Of a DNA stretch of 64,000 nt, positions 1-10,199 are shown piece by piece. The stretch lies in assembly GCA_030407315.1 (NCBI GenBank), contig JALQPE010002916.1, positions 1 to 64,000 on the forward strand, in the 5' to 3' direction. Origin of the DNA: Asparagopsis taxiformis (Eukaryota; Rhodophyta; Florideophyceae; Bonnemaisoniales; Bonnemaisoniaceae). Each line of letters starts with the position of its first letter. The first letter of the stretch is position 1. The translations under genes and the position numbers were made by a program. The notes under the pieces were generated by a model that saw only the letters and a program-made list of their open reading frames with translations, was not told the origin of the DNA and did no database searches.

Positions 1-2
1 TG

Positions 3-2885
3 GCTGTGCTTCGCCGTATCACCGAGCAGAAGATTCGAGTGCGATTGATTTGCGTCTGTGGCAAATGTTTGTCAGCATGGGGACTCAATGCAGAGATGGG
101 TGATTCTCCGAGGATGGTTGAGTTTCCGAAACAGGTGGGGGTGACTAGTTCTCGTGCCGTCGAAATGTTTGGCAAGACACCCCGCGGAGAATTGTCCTCT
201 CCACTGAACCGCGAACTGCTTTCGAGCAGGTACTTTCTAGACGGCGCTACATCCGACATGCAAGATTCTTTGCAGGCTAGCCAGAAGCGGTTCAGGAGGC
301 TGATGGTTATGATGTGCCAGTGTATCTTGGCTATTCGCAGTAAGGAGATGGGCAGTGCGCCATCTAGGCGGGCCAGAGCCACATCCGGGGCCATTGGTGG
401 TGGTGGAATGGTTGGAATTGCAACATCCAGTGCGCAAGCCAACCAGCTTGGATTTGTTGTCGACCGTGTGTTAGCTGCGTGGGATACCGGGGCAAGAGTG
501 TTGGGGTATGAGGATGTTGAATCGATGTGCTGGCCGTTCATGGTATTCGATCCTGCGAGCCTTTGCTTCAGGTCACTCCCGAATCGGTCTGATGGCTGCG
601 CGGTCGAGGAGCATCGGAAAAACCTGACCATTGTCCCGAAAACTGTAGACAGTGAAAACGGGTTCTGTGCCGACCTTCCAGTGGCTGTGGATGCAAGGCT
701 GCGATCATTGACAAGCGCCTTCCTGCTGTCGATACGCCAATGTGTCACTGAGGTGAATGTGTTCGCCGAGCGTGGTCAGCTGATGCAGAGACTTCGAGCC
801 TTGCTTTTCGACACTCCTGACAAGTTCGGCTTGAACTCGTTCATGCGAGCCAAGTTGAACACGTCTCATGCCCTGGATGGTCAGAGGAGGCTGAAGGCTT
901 GGTTATTGCGAACCCGAGAGCAACGAAAGCTTCCTCTGACCATGGATGAGTTGCACAGTCTTGAGGATACGCCCGAGCCTGGCATCCTTGAAGGTGCACC
1001 TGCGCAGATGGAAATATCCGCAGCAGTGCCAAACAATGGCAGCGAGGATATAGAAGAGGATAGTCTGGAGCCACAGAGGAAGAAGGCTAGGCTGGAGCGC
1101 GGTGGTGGAGAGGACGATAATGCGGCGGTTGCTAGCGAAACAGCAACAAGAGAAGGTGCGGCCGAGGATGACGCTATGGAGGTTGACACTGTATCGCCTA
1201 CAGAAGCACCGCTCGTTGACGTCGGAAAGGAATCCAAGCCGGAATATGTCACCAAGCTGGAAGCTGTGATGGGGCGTTACATTCACACTGTGAATTGTGA
1301 CGCCACTGATGTAGCCAAAGAGGTGGAGGACAAAATTAGTTTCCTGGAAGATGGCGTGTTGGAGGACAGTGTTCAGCTTGTGCTCACTGATCCTCCATTC
1401 AACACGAGGCGGGAAGGCGGCAGAGAAAACTCGGAGTACGATATTCTGGAGCCGGAAGAGTTGGCGAGTGTTGCGTGTGAAATAGTTCGAGTTCTTCGGC
1501 CTGGCGGTCATGCTCTAATCTATTCCAGCGTGCGCCAACTCGTGGCATGGATGGATGCAATCAGAAATGCCGAGCCTGGCAAGATGATTGTGGACAGTGT
1601 TCCAGTCGTGCTATCTCGCCGACCACACAGCTTTACGTCCAATCCATCGACGAAAACGTGCACACTGCATAATATGCACGATTTCGTTATCCATGCGTAT
1701 AAGCGGGGGAAGGGTATGGCTGCATACGATATGGTGGATTACAGGTTGCACAATCCGGACATATCGAGGCACCCTGGGTTCACCAACGCGATTGACAACG
1801 TTCCGAGGTTGTCGGCTGGTGAAGCTCAATACGATGGGCAGAACAACCGACTGCGCCATGAGCAGAAGGCGTTGACCACTCTTCGTGAGCTTCTGGAACG
1901 ATTTTCGAAGCAGAACGATATCGTGATGGATTTCTTCTCGGGAACATACAGCACAGCCATAGCGTGTATGACGTTGAGGGATGGTACGTATCGTCGGTTC
2001 ATTGGGTGTGAGAAGGAAAAAAGGTGCCACGATGCATCGCAGGAGTGGATACTGCATGCTTTCGTCAGTGAGGTGAAAGCCGGGCGATATGGGGGGATCT
2101 TGCAGCGTGAGGTGGAGAGTATTCTTGGGGACGAGTCGGTACCGGTCACAGGAAAAGCTCCAAGGCTTCGTCAGAAGCACATCTCAGATGCACCAGAAGG
2201 TTTACCTGCTGTGACAGCATTGCCGAACCATCTGCTTGTGTTCGTTGCGTCAATGAAGAAGGACGGTTCTATGCTTCACAGATTGAGCGGGGTGCCTATG
2301 GACCAGTGGCCGGCCGAGGACATGCACTCGTTTTGGAGCATAGACCCGGACGCGATTCTGGCTGCTGATGCCGCATTCTACGGTGTCTATGTTTCGCAAT
2401 CGGAGGTAAGAGGTGGTGGGTTTGGCGTATTCGCGGCGAAGAAACTGAAGAAGGGGACGGTCATTGGCTGGTACAACGGGACGATTTTCTATGCGAAGAT
2501 TCGAGACTCGGAACCGCAGAGATCAGTGATGTACGGCCCGGAAGGATTTGGGTGCACAGGACAGAGGTTCCAGGACTACAACATGGAATTGGAAACCACG
2601 TACATAGGGAGGGGTGCACCTGTTCGGAAGGTCTGGCTCGTTCCAGCGGTCTATAATTGTACCAGCTACCTCAATGATTGTCGGGTCATTGACGGAACGG
2701 AGAAAGCGACCGAGGTGAGTCGAACACAGTCAGCCGAGTTTCGACAAGGCGATGCCATAGACAAACCGGACTTTGCTTCGAATATCAAGAATCCCCATGC
2801 TGTCAAGGTCGTTCTGACCAGAGACGTTGAAGCTGATGAGGAGATATTTGCTGACTATGGTAGAAAATATTGGCCAGCTAACTGA
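3..2885 (+). CDS. DNA N6A/N4C methyltransferase fused to SET domain, copy 1 (5' end outside window)
   Basis: The frame is open from the left edge, so the N-terminus is probably missing (959 residues visible, counting from base 6). Residues 1-320 are of unrecognised type, and residues 330-410 are acidic and low-complexity. A beta-class DNA amino-methyltransferase follows, with motif IV LTDPPFNTR near residue 460 and the SAM-binding FxG motif DFFSGTYST near 640. That order, DPPF before FxG, is typical of the N6_N4_Mtase family. A SET domain sits at the C-terminus: GGGFGVFA near 804, NCTSYLND near 885 and DEEIFADYG near 943. It should therefore transfer methyl groups from SAM to DNA and to protein lysine, probably histone. 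The ORF has no internal stops, so it may be functional. The second copy at 36850-40047 shares the architecture. Target base and histone site cannot be read from sequence. Confidence 0.82.
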   Translation, partial: AVLRRITEQKIRVRLICVCGKCLSAWGLNAEMGDSPRMVEFPKQVGVTSSRAVEMFGKTPRGELSSPLNRELLSSRYFLDGATSDMQDSLQASQKRFRRLMVMMCQCILAIRSKEMGSAPSRRARATSGAIGGGGMVGIATSSAQANQLGFVVDRVLAAWDTGARVLGYEDVESMCWPFMVFDPASLCFRSLPNRSDGCAVEEHRKNLTIVPKTVDSENGFCADLPVAVDARLRSLTSAFLLSIRQCVTEVNVFAERGQLMQRLRALLFDTPDKFGLNSFMRAKLNTSHALDGQRRLKAWLLRTREQRKLPLTMDELHSLEDTPEPGILEGAPAQMEISAAVPNNGSEDIEEDSLEPQRKKARLERGGGEDDNAAVASETATREGAAEDDAMEVDTVSPTEAPLVDVGKESKPEYVTKLEAVMGRYIHTVNCDATDVAKEVEDKISFLEDGVLEDSVQLVLTDPPFNTRREGGRENSEYDILEPEELASVACEIVRVLRPGGHALIYSSVRQLVAWMDAIRNAEPGKMIVDSVPVVLSRRPHSFTSNPSTKTCTLHNMHDFVIHAYKRGKGMAAYDMVDYRLHNPDISRHPGFTNAIDNVPRLSAGEAQYDGQNNRLRHEQKALTTLRELLERFSKQNDIVMDFFSGTYSTAIACMTLRDGTYRRFIGCEKEKRCHDASQEWILHAFVSEVKAGRYGGILQREVESILGDESVPVTGKAPRLRQKHISDAPEGLPAVTALPNHLLVFVASMKKDGSMLHRLSGVPMDQWPAEDMHSFWSIDPDAILAADAAFYGVYVSQSEVRGGGFGVFAAKKLKKGTVIGWYNGTIFYAKIRDSEPQRSVMYGPEGFGCTGQRFQDYNMELETTYIGRGAPVRKVWLVPAVYNCTSYLNDCRVIDGTEKATEVSRTQSAEFRQGDAIDKPDFASNIKNPHAVKVVLTRDVEADEEIFADYGRKYWPAN

Positions 2886-3190
2886 GCTACTTTGATAGAT
2901 TTGAGTAAACACGCATTGACAGAGACAATAGACTGTGCATCATCTTCCAAGAGCGCTAGATATTATAGACTACACTACAACAATCGTGACATGACTGCAG
3001 GAAGGCATCTGCGGCCTGGAGTGCAAACTATCCACTTTTCAACTGCTATACCTATGGATACGAAAGGGAGAGAAACTAGAAAGATGTGAGTGCGAAATTG
3101 TGTAGCAACGCAGCATGTAGAACACCAGTAACAGAGCGATGTAGGAGAAGCAGTCACCCCATTACAGTGCGGGCCGTTTACCGGGGATGC

Positions 3191-3590
3191 TGACAGCAAA
3201 GTCATCGTTACGATGACTTTGCTGTAAGAAAACAAATCATTACAGCAGCCATGATTTCTTTACCGGGTAAAAAAATTGTGGCCGCTGTAATGAAACGTTT
3301 TCTTACAGCAAAGTCATCGTAACGATGACTTTGCTGTAAGAAAGCAAAACATTACAGCGGCCACAATTTTTACCCGGTAAAATTTCTTGCTGATTTTTTA
3401 CCCGGTAAAAAATTCTTTGGCCACTGCAAGGAAACGGTTCCTTACAGCAAAGTCATCGTTACGATGACTTTGCTGTAAGAAAACGTTTCATTACAGCGGC
3501 CACAATTTTTTTACCCGGTAAAGAAATCGTGGCTGCTGTAATGATTTGTTTTCTTACAGCAAAGTCATCGTAACGATGACTTTGCTGTAA
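3191..3590. repeat. Array A: four 37-bp odd palindromes
   Basis: Near-perfect 37-bp palindromes start at 3191, 3303, 3442 and 3554. Each has 18-bp arms running from TTACAGCAAAGTCATCGT to its complement around a single central base, T or A, which marks orientation. Spacing is 112, 139 and 112 bp. The spacers hold a second inverted repeat (CATTACAGC...GCTGTAATG) and a 17-bp odd palindrome, TTTTTACCCGGTAAAAA. The 300 bp before the array (2886-3190) show nothing recognisable. Confidence 0.92.
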
Positions 3591-3621
3591 GGAACCCTGG
3601 TAAACGGCTTCAGCTGTAAGC

Positions 3622-3697
3622 AGCAGGGAGTTTCGTCCTTCTCCCTTCTTGGTAAAGGTACCTTTACCAAGATGGGAGAAGGACGAAACTCCCTGCT
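3622..3697. repeat. 76-bp near-perfect palindrome centred on GGTACC
   Basis: The arms are 38 bp each with one mismatch and read AGCAGGGAGTTTCGTCC... inward to GGTACC. One arm recurs at about 4505, 9665-9690 and 21205-21240, always beside a 37-bp array or its relic. It therefore belongs to the same repeat module. Confidence 0.85.
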
Positions 3698-4182
3698 GTC
3701 TCACATGAGAAGCGAAGTGTGAAGTAGGGAACATCACGGGAGGATGGTTTGGACGGCTGTTGGTCGCAAAATCTACTCCTTGTGCCGTGAGCCACAGCGA
3801 CCATATGGTACCTGTGCCTCACGGCATAAAATATATATTCAACCCGCCCGGGCGGGAACCGGCGCCGGTTCCGGTGCACTATAGTCGTCAATAAGTAGGA
3901 CTCTAGCTACTCACTATACAACTATAATCGTAAGGTAGGATAGCCTAAGATCGTAGTACGGAAGAGACGGATGGGAGGGTGTGTGTAGAGGAAAATTAAG
4001 GCGGCAGTACGAGTAGCCTATCGTGGTAATAGACGAGTATTTCATTGCGAGAGGGGGCGTGAGGGGGGAAACGAAAGGCGTCAGTCGTCACCAGAGAGGC
4101 TGGGATGCTGAAGGCGGAGTAGAGAAATGGGGGAGAGGGTGAAGCCAGACTGCTTACAGCTTTGGCAGTTCCGGCGGGGTGC

Positions 4183-4470
4183 TGACAGCAAAGTCATCGT
4201 TACGATGACTTTGCTGTAAGAAAACAAATCATTACAGCAGCCATGATTTCTTTACCGGGTAAAAAAATTGTGGCCGCTGTAATGAAACGTTTTCTTACAG
4301 CAAAGTCATCGTAACGATGACTTTGCTGTAAGAAAGCAAAACATTACAGCGGCCACAATTTTTTACCCGGTAAAATTTCTTGCTGATTTTTTACCCGGTA
4401 AAAAATTCTTCGGCCACTGCAAGGAAACGGTTCCTTACAGCAAAGTCATCGTTACGATGACTTTGCTGTA
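4183..4470. repeat. Array A': three 37-bp odd palindromes
   Basis: Palindrome cores lie at 4183, 4294 and 4434, with the same 111- and 140-bp spacing and the same spacers as array A. The tail after the array (AACCCTGGTAAACGGCTT...) is a close copy of the tail after array A. Bases 4560-4976 show no gene. Confidence 0.9.
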
Positions 4471-4976
4471 AGGAACCCTGGTAAACGGCTTCGGCTGTAA
4501 GCAGCAGGGAGTTTCGTCCTTCTCTCATCCTGGTAAAGGTAAGAAGCGAAGTTTGAAGTCGGGTAAATTGCTCAGCAAAGGTCTGTACGGCTGTGAGCAG
4601 CTCTCAGGAGTATTTTACCTCACGTGGTCTCTGTTCAGGTTATACCCTGTATATATATAGGTAGCCTAGTGTAGGTGGGAAGATAGACGAAAATTCTACA
4701 AATAATTTATCACAGTGACGGCTCTCGTAGTCGAAATCTGCGCGTTGTCAAGGGTTGAAACTAGTCTCCCCCTACGGCCTAGCTAGTAAAATCATATAAC
4801 GTTGTAGACTAATATTAAAAAGTAGCAAGCAATCTGCTGAGTAGCACTAAACTATGAGATGAAGGACAGATGTATAGATGAGAACTGAAAAATGGGCTAA
4901 GGTAACAATGTTGAGATGAGAAAGACAGAACTTTATAGCAGGGAACAGTAGTATAGGTTTTAATACTTCTGATATG

Positions 4977-7900
4977 CTATCTATTGCTCCTATCGTACTT
5001 GTAATATTCGACGGTGTGGATGTGGTCCGTGAGGACGTCCTTCTCCGTCTTCAAGTAGATGTGGCCGCGCGTGGGCAGGCCATAGACTAACTTCTCGCCT
5101 GCAGGAAGATCTCCTCGGCTGAAGCCGACCCCGTAATGGTAAAGGTCACCGCGACCAACCAATACGGAATAGGGTGGCACCCAAAAGATGAGAGGGGGAA
5201 CCTTCCACATATCGGCGCCCGGACTGGCCAGGCATACATGACTATAAGGGGCAACTACTATAGAGAACCCATCGGCTCCGCTCGACATCATGAAATATGA
5301 TGGAGACGTGGTAGGACTTCCAACACTATTCGTCGCTACCTTGAAGTCCGTGTGCCCATCCTGGTCCGCAGCCCCATCTGCTGTAAGAAGCAGCCGCAAT
5401 CCTGTCTTCGGGAAGAAGACAGGATCCTCACCCTCCATTCCCAACTTCAAGAACTCCGCACAAACACCAAGAGCAAGCTCTGCCACCAACTTGTTCTTAT
5501 ACATCTCCAAATTCCCCTCCTCCAACTTGTCGCACAACTCACGCCGCGGCAGAGAGAGGCGCCCACGACCACCATCGATGCGGCCCTTCGCATCACCCAC
5601 GTTGTGGATGAACTGCCACGGCGAAGGATCGAAGCCGGGCTTTGCGAAAGCTGGCGGCTCGTCCTGTGGCTCCCTGTCGTCATCGTTAGAATCAGACTGC
5701 TGGGAGGGTTTTTCAACCTCCTCAACCAGCGGGAACTGCCTAGCGAAGTGACCGAACAACTCATGCGTCGCATTACCAGCCGTGGACGATGCCAACAGGC
5801 CTTCCATAACAATAACCCCCAAGTTTTCCAACAATGCCTTCTTCACCGCAAAGTACCTGTCCACCACCGTATCCTCAGCACCCGGCGATGCAGCTGCCTG
5901 GAATGCTGCCGCCCTCATTTCCGCCCGAACCGTCTCCACCGTCGTACTTTCCATATAGTACTTCATCCGGCTGCCAGACGCAATTGCGCTGGGGAGAACG
6001 GCGGCCACATTCTCATCGACGATGCTGTCGGGAATGGGATTCTCCTGGGCGTCGTCGAACTGGAGAACCGGCTCCCGAGAGCGACCTCGGGAAGCCGACT
6101 TGGATTTCTTTGACGACGACTTTGATGAAGTCTCACCGAGCCTTCTCTTTTTGGTAGAAGGCTCGGGCGTCGCAGAAGCGGCTTCCAAGTTACGCTTCCC
6201 GAGGATGGAGTTTTCACCCGCATCCTCGGGGGCGCTCTCCAGCTCGACGACCTCCACAGCACCACCCGCCGTTCCACCACGACCGGAACGACTCGCTTGC
6301 AGGCGGGTACTCCTTCTGGGCATCACTTTCCTCCCAGAAGTTTCCACTCCGGGCGGTGCAGAATCACTGACTTCAATGACATCTTCGTCAGGATCTGCAC
6401 CGCCCTTCGCACTGCTGCCCTCGACCACATTCTCGGGAGTAGGGCCCTCCGTCGAAATCCTCGCAACCGTCTTCTGTCCAACCCCACCGGATGGTGAAGG
6501 GACGAAGCTGTCATCGCTGGAGCTTCCCGAACTGCTAGCAGATGCAGAACGGGAAGCTTCGACAGCGGGGGCCGGAGCAGCAGGGTGCTGCTCGGCAGCC
6601 GGAGTCGCAGGCTCAGGCTGCGAAGCCGGTGAGACCTGCTCCTGCGCGGCTTGGACAGGACGGTTGGGGGTACCAGTCCCGGCGTGGGAAACTGGACCAG
6701 AGCGTTCGCTGCCATCCTGGGGACCACGCGCAGTCGGCTTGACCGGGGTCACCGCAGGGGAGGATGCAGACACGGCAGGGGTAGAGACAGGAACAGGGGC
6801 AACCTCGGAATTGCTGGAAGATTCCAGTTGAGGTGGTGGGGGCAAAGGAATGGAGGATGAAGGGATGGGCAAGGAATTGGAAGAGGAAGGGATGGGGGCA
6901 TCATCACCACATGTGGCTGGGAGCGCAGCATGTGGGATGTCTGGGTACATCGCGTGAAAGCGTTTCCGCATTTGCATGTCGCGGTACCCAGTGACGCGCA
7001 GGAGCATTTTCCTGGCGTCCTTCCCGAAGACAGACTTCTTACGGGGAAAAATATTTTCGTAACTGTAACCATCGGGGGGGCCTTCCTTGGGACGGAAGTC
7101 TGCCCAGCACCCCTTCTTGGGGACCATCTGAGCAAGAACTTCGACAACGCGCGAGCGAATGTCGAAGCTCTTGCTCGGGTCACCCCGCTGGGAATTGACC
7201 CATCCAGCATCCTCAACACATCCGACACGTTCCAGTACTCGGCCACCTCCTTCACGTACCCGAAGATTTCCAACAAACCAGCAATCCATTCCTGCCCAAT
7301 GGTACCAACCGAGTACGGTTTCAGCCCGGCCGACCGACGGCTACAAGTGTAGCGCGCCGTCATCTCCAGGATGAAACACTTCTGCACATCCGGAGCACTC
7401 CTGAACGACCCATTGAACAACAAGTTCACCGTACACCCAGCCAGATCCTCTGTCGAAGAAAACTGCACGAACTCCGGCCTGTTCGGGATGCTCGACCAGT
7501 ACTTGAAAGCAGGGCTTTCAATGGTCTTGAACCCTCGCGCGATCGAGACGTAGCGCATGAGCTGTCTCGGACGAATCCAGCTCAGCGCTTTCCGTTCTTT
7601 TATGTATTGAACGGTCGGCTCGATCTTCTTCTTTCCCAGGCGGTGGATATTGATGAACTCCATCACAGAGCACACATTGTCAGCAACTGTTACCTCGCTG
7701 ACATTGTGGGTGTGGAAGTTCATCAGCCGTGAAAGCGGGAGTACTTCTTCGGAGCAGAAGACATCCCGGCCAAGCCGAGTCGGTGGGAGGAGAAAGTCGA
7801 CTGGAATAGTTCCAAAGCGACGGTAGATGTCAGACTTGACAAACTCCTCCCACTCTGGACTGTCCTTCGCAGGAGCAGGTCCAGCCGACTCGAGAATGGC

Positions 7901-8623
7901 CTTCAACGCGGTCACTCGGTGAGATCCATCGACATATTGCAGTCGTACTTTTGCATTGGAATCAATCACCTCGCAGACGGACACGCGTGAAGCAATCACG
8001 GAAAATCCCTGAGTGAGAAACGTTTTCTTCAACTCATCAACGCGATGCGGCCTGACCACCCTGGACACGACTGCCGGAGGAGAAACATCCAGGGGGGAAA
8101 TGAAGACTGGAATGTTTCGGCAGCTCTCCGGACTTATGTCGTAGTCCACATCCACCGGGATGGGCACTGTGCCAGGGTAGGCCAGCCTGGTGCTGCGGAG
8201 AGGCTTGTTCGGTACGATGTCACGAGCGTTGTGATCATCGACCTTCTCCGCATCCTCTGCCAAGTCGCTGCCGGACGCGATGATCATGTCCGGAGCAGGC
8301 GAGCTGGGCAGAGGAGCACCAGATCCCTCGACGGCTGGCGCCGCTTCGGCAGATTGAGCCGGAAGCGGAGTTGCGGGAACGCCAGCGTCGATTGTCGGGA
8401 CAACCGCGGGATCGGAAGCGGAAGGGGGGGAGGGGACGGGCTTAGGTGCTGGGCTGAGCTGGGTCAGCGCTGCAGCAGCTTCGCAAACGTCCATGGGGAC
8501 AGGGGGGGCCAGAGAAGGAGAAGGAGAGGGAGAAGGAGAGGGAGAAGGAGTGGGAGAATCGTTGTCACGGCGGCTGGCAGAGCGCACCTGGCGGTCGAAA
8601 GCGTTGGGGGATTGTTGAGCCAT
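4977..8623 (-). CDS. ParB-like domain + Fe(II)/2OG dioxygenase, copy 1, with one frame break
   Basis: ATG at 8623 (residues MAQQSPNAF) gives a ParB/sulfiredoxin-like domain with the signature YVDGSHRVTALKA. The product continues to about 7200 in one frame and must then switch frame. Evidence for the switch is that the downstream frame (RSRVVEVLAQ..., RPKEGPPDGYSYENI) continues the similarity to copy 2. The C-terminal part carries a long Pro/Ser/Ala-rich linker with basic patches (KKRR, SRGRSRE). A dioxygenase core follows: GHTDF supplies the HxD pair, LYHYGVGF the distal His, and PTRGHIYL the Arg expected to bind 2-oxoglutarate. Likely role: oxidation of a DNA base or bound protein in the nucleus. 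ParB-like domains can bind or cut DNA, but which applies here is unknown. The break is either decay or a frameshift at about 7150-7230. Confidence 0.72.
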
Positions 8624-8857
8624 TGCTTTGGTGAGTGATTGACAAACGAAGAGTGAAAGATTGAGAAAGAGAGAAGAAGATCTGAACGACAAGCTGTTTT
8701 GCTGCGTAAGCTGAGTAAGATAGGCGAAACTTAGAGATCTGACATATTCCTATTAGTATACACCCTGGTAATGATATTCAGCGGTTGACCAATCCGAACC
8801 TTCCACATCACTTTTCGTTGTACGACAATTACAGCTCAGGCAGTTTACCAAGGATCC

Positions 8858-9121
8858 TTACAGCAAAGCCATCGTTACGATGACTTTGCTGTAAGGAAAC
8901 GTTTCATTACAGAGGCCAGGAATTTTTTTACCGGGTAAAGAAATCATGGCCACTGTAATGTTTTGTTTCCTGACAGCAAAGTCATCGTTACGATGACTTT
9001 GCTGTAAGAAAACGTTTTCATTACAGCGGCCAGGAATTTTTTTACCGGGTAAAGAAATCATGGCCACTGTAATGAAACCTTTCCTTACAGCAAAGTCATC
9101 GTAACGATGACTTTGCTGTAA
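8858..9121. repeat. Array B: three 37-bp odd palindromes
   Basis: Cores start at 8858 (one substitution, AAGCCATCG), 8971 and 9085, with 113-114 bp spacing. The spacers carry CAGGAATTTTTTTACCGGGTAAAG variants of the secondary palindrome. The array begins about 235 bp upstream of the ATG of ParB-dioxygenase copy 1. Confidence 0.9.
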
Positions 9122-9722
9122 GCATCCCTGGTAAACTGCTCCATCTGTAAGCCGTTGGTCTCAACCCTCGCTCTCGTTTCTGTTGTCCTCCTTCATCATC
9201 TCCACCTACCTTCCCCCTACACACCACCTCTCTAATGTCACTCTACCCACCCTTTGGTGCATGAAATATTTTCTTACCACTGCCATAGTCTACACATACT
9301 GCTGCCTTCATACCTCTGCATGCCTACCCTTCAATCTTTCTTCCATCTTTCTCTACCGTGCTAGGCTTAGACCATGCTCTGTGCACATCTGACTTACTTA
9401 ATATCATTGTATAGCTAGAAACTAGAATAATAATTACATCACTAGAGTACACTGCAAATGTTAGTAACTATGGTTGGTGTGGTACACAACACCCTAACTC
9501 CTTCATGAGTAAACTTTGCGCACAGAACCGTTCAATACCAGGTAGTGCAGCCAGCGCAAACCAGGCTTGCACGACGCAGAGTGCTCCCCAGAGCCGTCAA
9601 CAGTCGTCCAAACCATCGTTGTACGATGTTCCCGGCTCCACACTTCCCTTCTCACCCTTCCCAGGGTGGGAGACGGACGAAACTCCCAACCGCTTACAGC
9701 CGAAGCCGTTTACCCGGGATGC

Positions 9723-9948
9723 TTACAGCAAAGTCATCGTTACGATGACTTTGCTGTAAGGAAAGGTTTGATTACAGTGGTGAGAAAATTTTACCGGGTA
9801 AAAAAATCAGCAAGAATTTTTTACCCGGTAAAAAATTGTGGCCGCTGTAATGATTTGATTTCTTACAGCAAAGTCATCGTTACGATGACTTTGCTGTAAG
9901 AAATCAAATCATTACAGCAAAGTCATCGTAACGATGACTTTGCTGTCA
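9723..9948. repeat. Array C: three 37-bp odd palindromes
   Basis: Cores start at 9723, 9863 and 9912. Spacing is 140 and then only 49 bp, so one spacer is deleted. The last two cores have opposite central bases (T and A), meaning opposite orientation. The last arm ends in CTGTCAGC instead of CTGTAAG. Confidence 0.9.
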
Positions 9949-10199
9949 GCACCCCAGCGAAACTGCATCATCTGTAAGCCTTCCTCACCTCAATGTTGTA
10001 ACCAAAGACGACTGCGATATTACCTTGTTCTATTCTAGTAGTGCCCACCATAGTTTCCTCCCCTTCTCATATTAAATTGAGTATTGTATATCTCTCGACC
10101 CGTCTACATACGCAAACGTCATGTACTAGCCTAACTTTCATCGTTTACTTGAAGGCGGCCTTGATGCCTGCCATAGAATGCTATTAAGAACTAATTTCA

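Larger units (their letters stand above)
3191..4560 (+). repeat. Left arm of a large inverted repeat flanking ParB-dioxygenase copy 1
   Basis: The order is array, tail, middle segment, purine-rich segment (GAGGCTGGGATGCTGAAGG near 4100), array. The same modules occur in reverse order and reverse complement at 8858-9948. Matching pieces are GTCCAAACCATC near 9605 against its complement near 3740, and a GATGATGAAGGAGGAC-type block, reverse-complemented near 9190-9205, against 4100. The two arms are diverged in the middle. A third, direct-orientation relic lies at 21190-22000. Confidence 0.65.
8858..9948 (-). repeat. Right arm of the large inverted repeat around ParB-dioxygenase copy 1
   Basis: This is the reverse-complement counterpart of 3191-4560, with array B, the pyrimidine-rich block at 9160-9260, a diverged middle, the tail at 9600-9720, and array C. 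It lies between ParB-dioxygenase copies 1 and 2, so it could serve as a boundary for both. No gene is seen in 9122-9722. Confidence 0.6.

Noticed and set aside
3191..3590. CRISPR-like array
   Set aside because: The repeats are perfect palindromes, spacers are themselves related and palindromic, and the context is eukaryotic transposon DNA with no cas genes.
5290..6831. Long plus-strand ORFs opposite ParB-dioxygenase copy 1
   Set aside because: Ser/Pro-rich shadows of the minus-strand linker. They carry no domain, whereas the minus strand has catalytic motifs.
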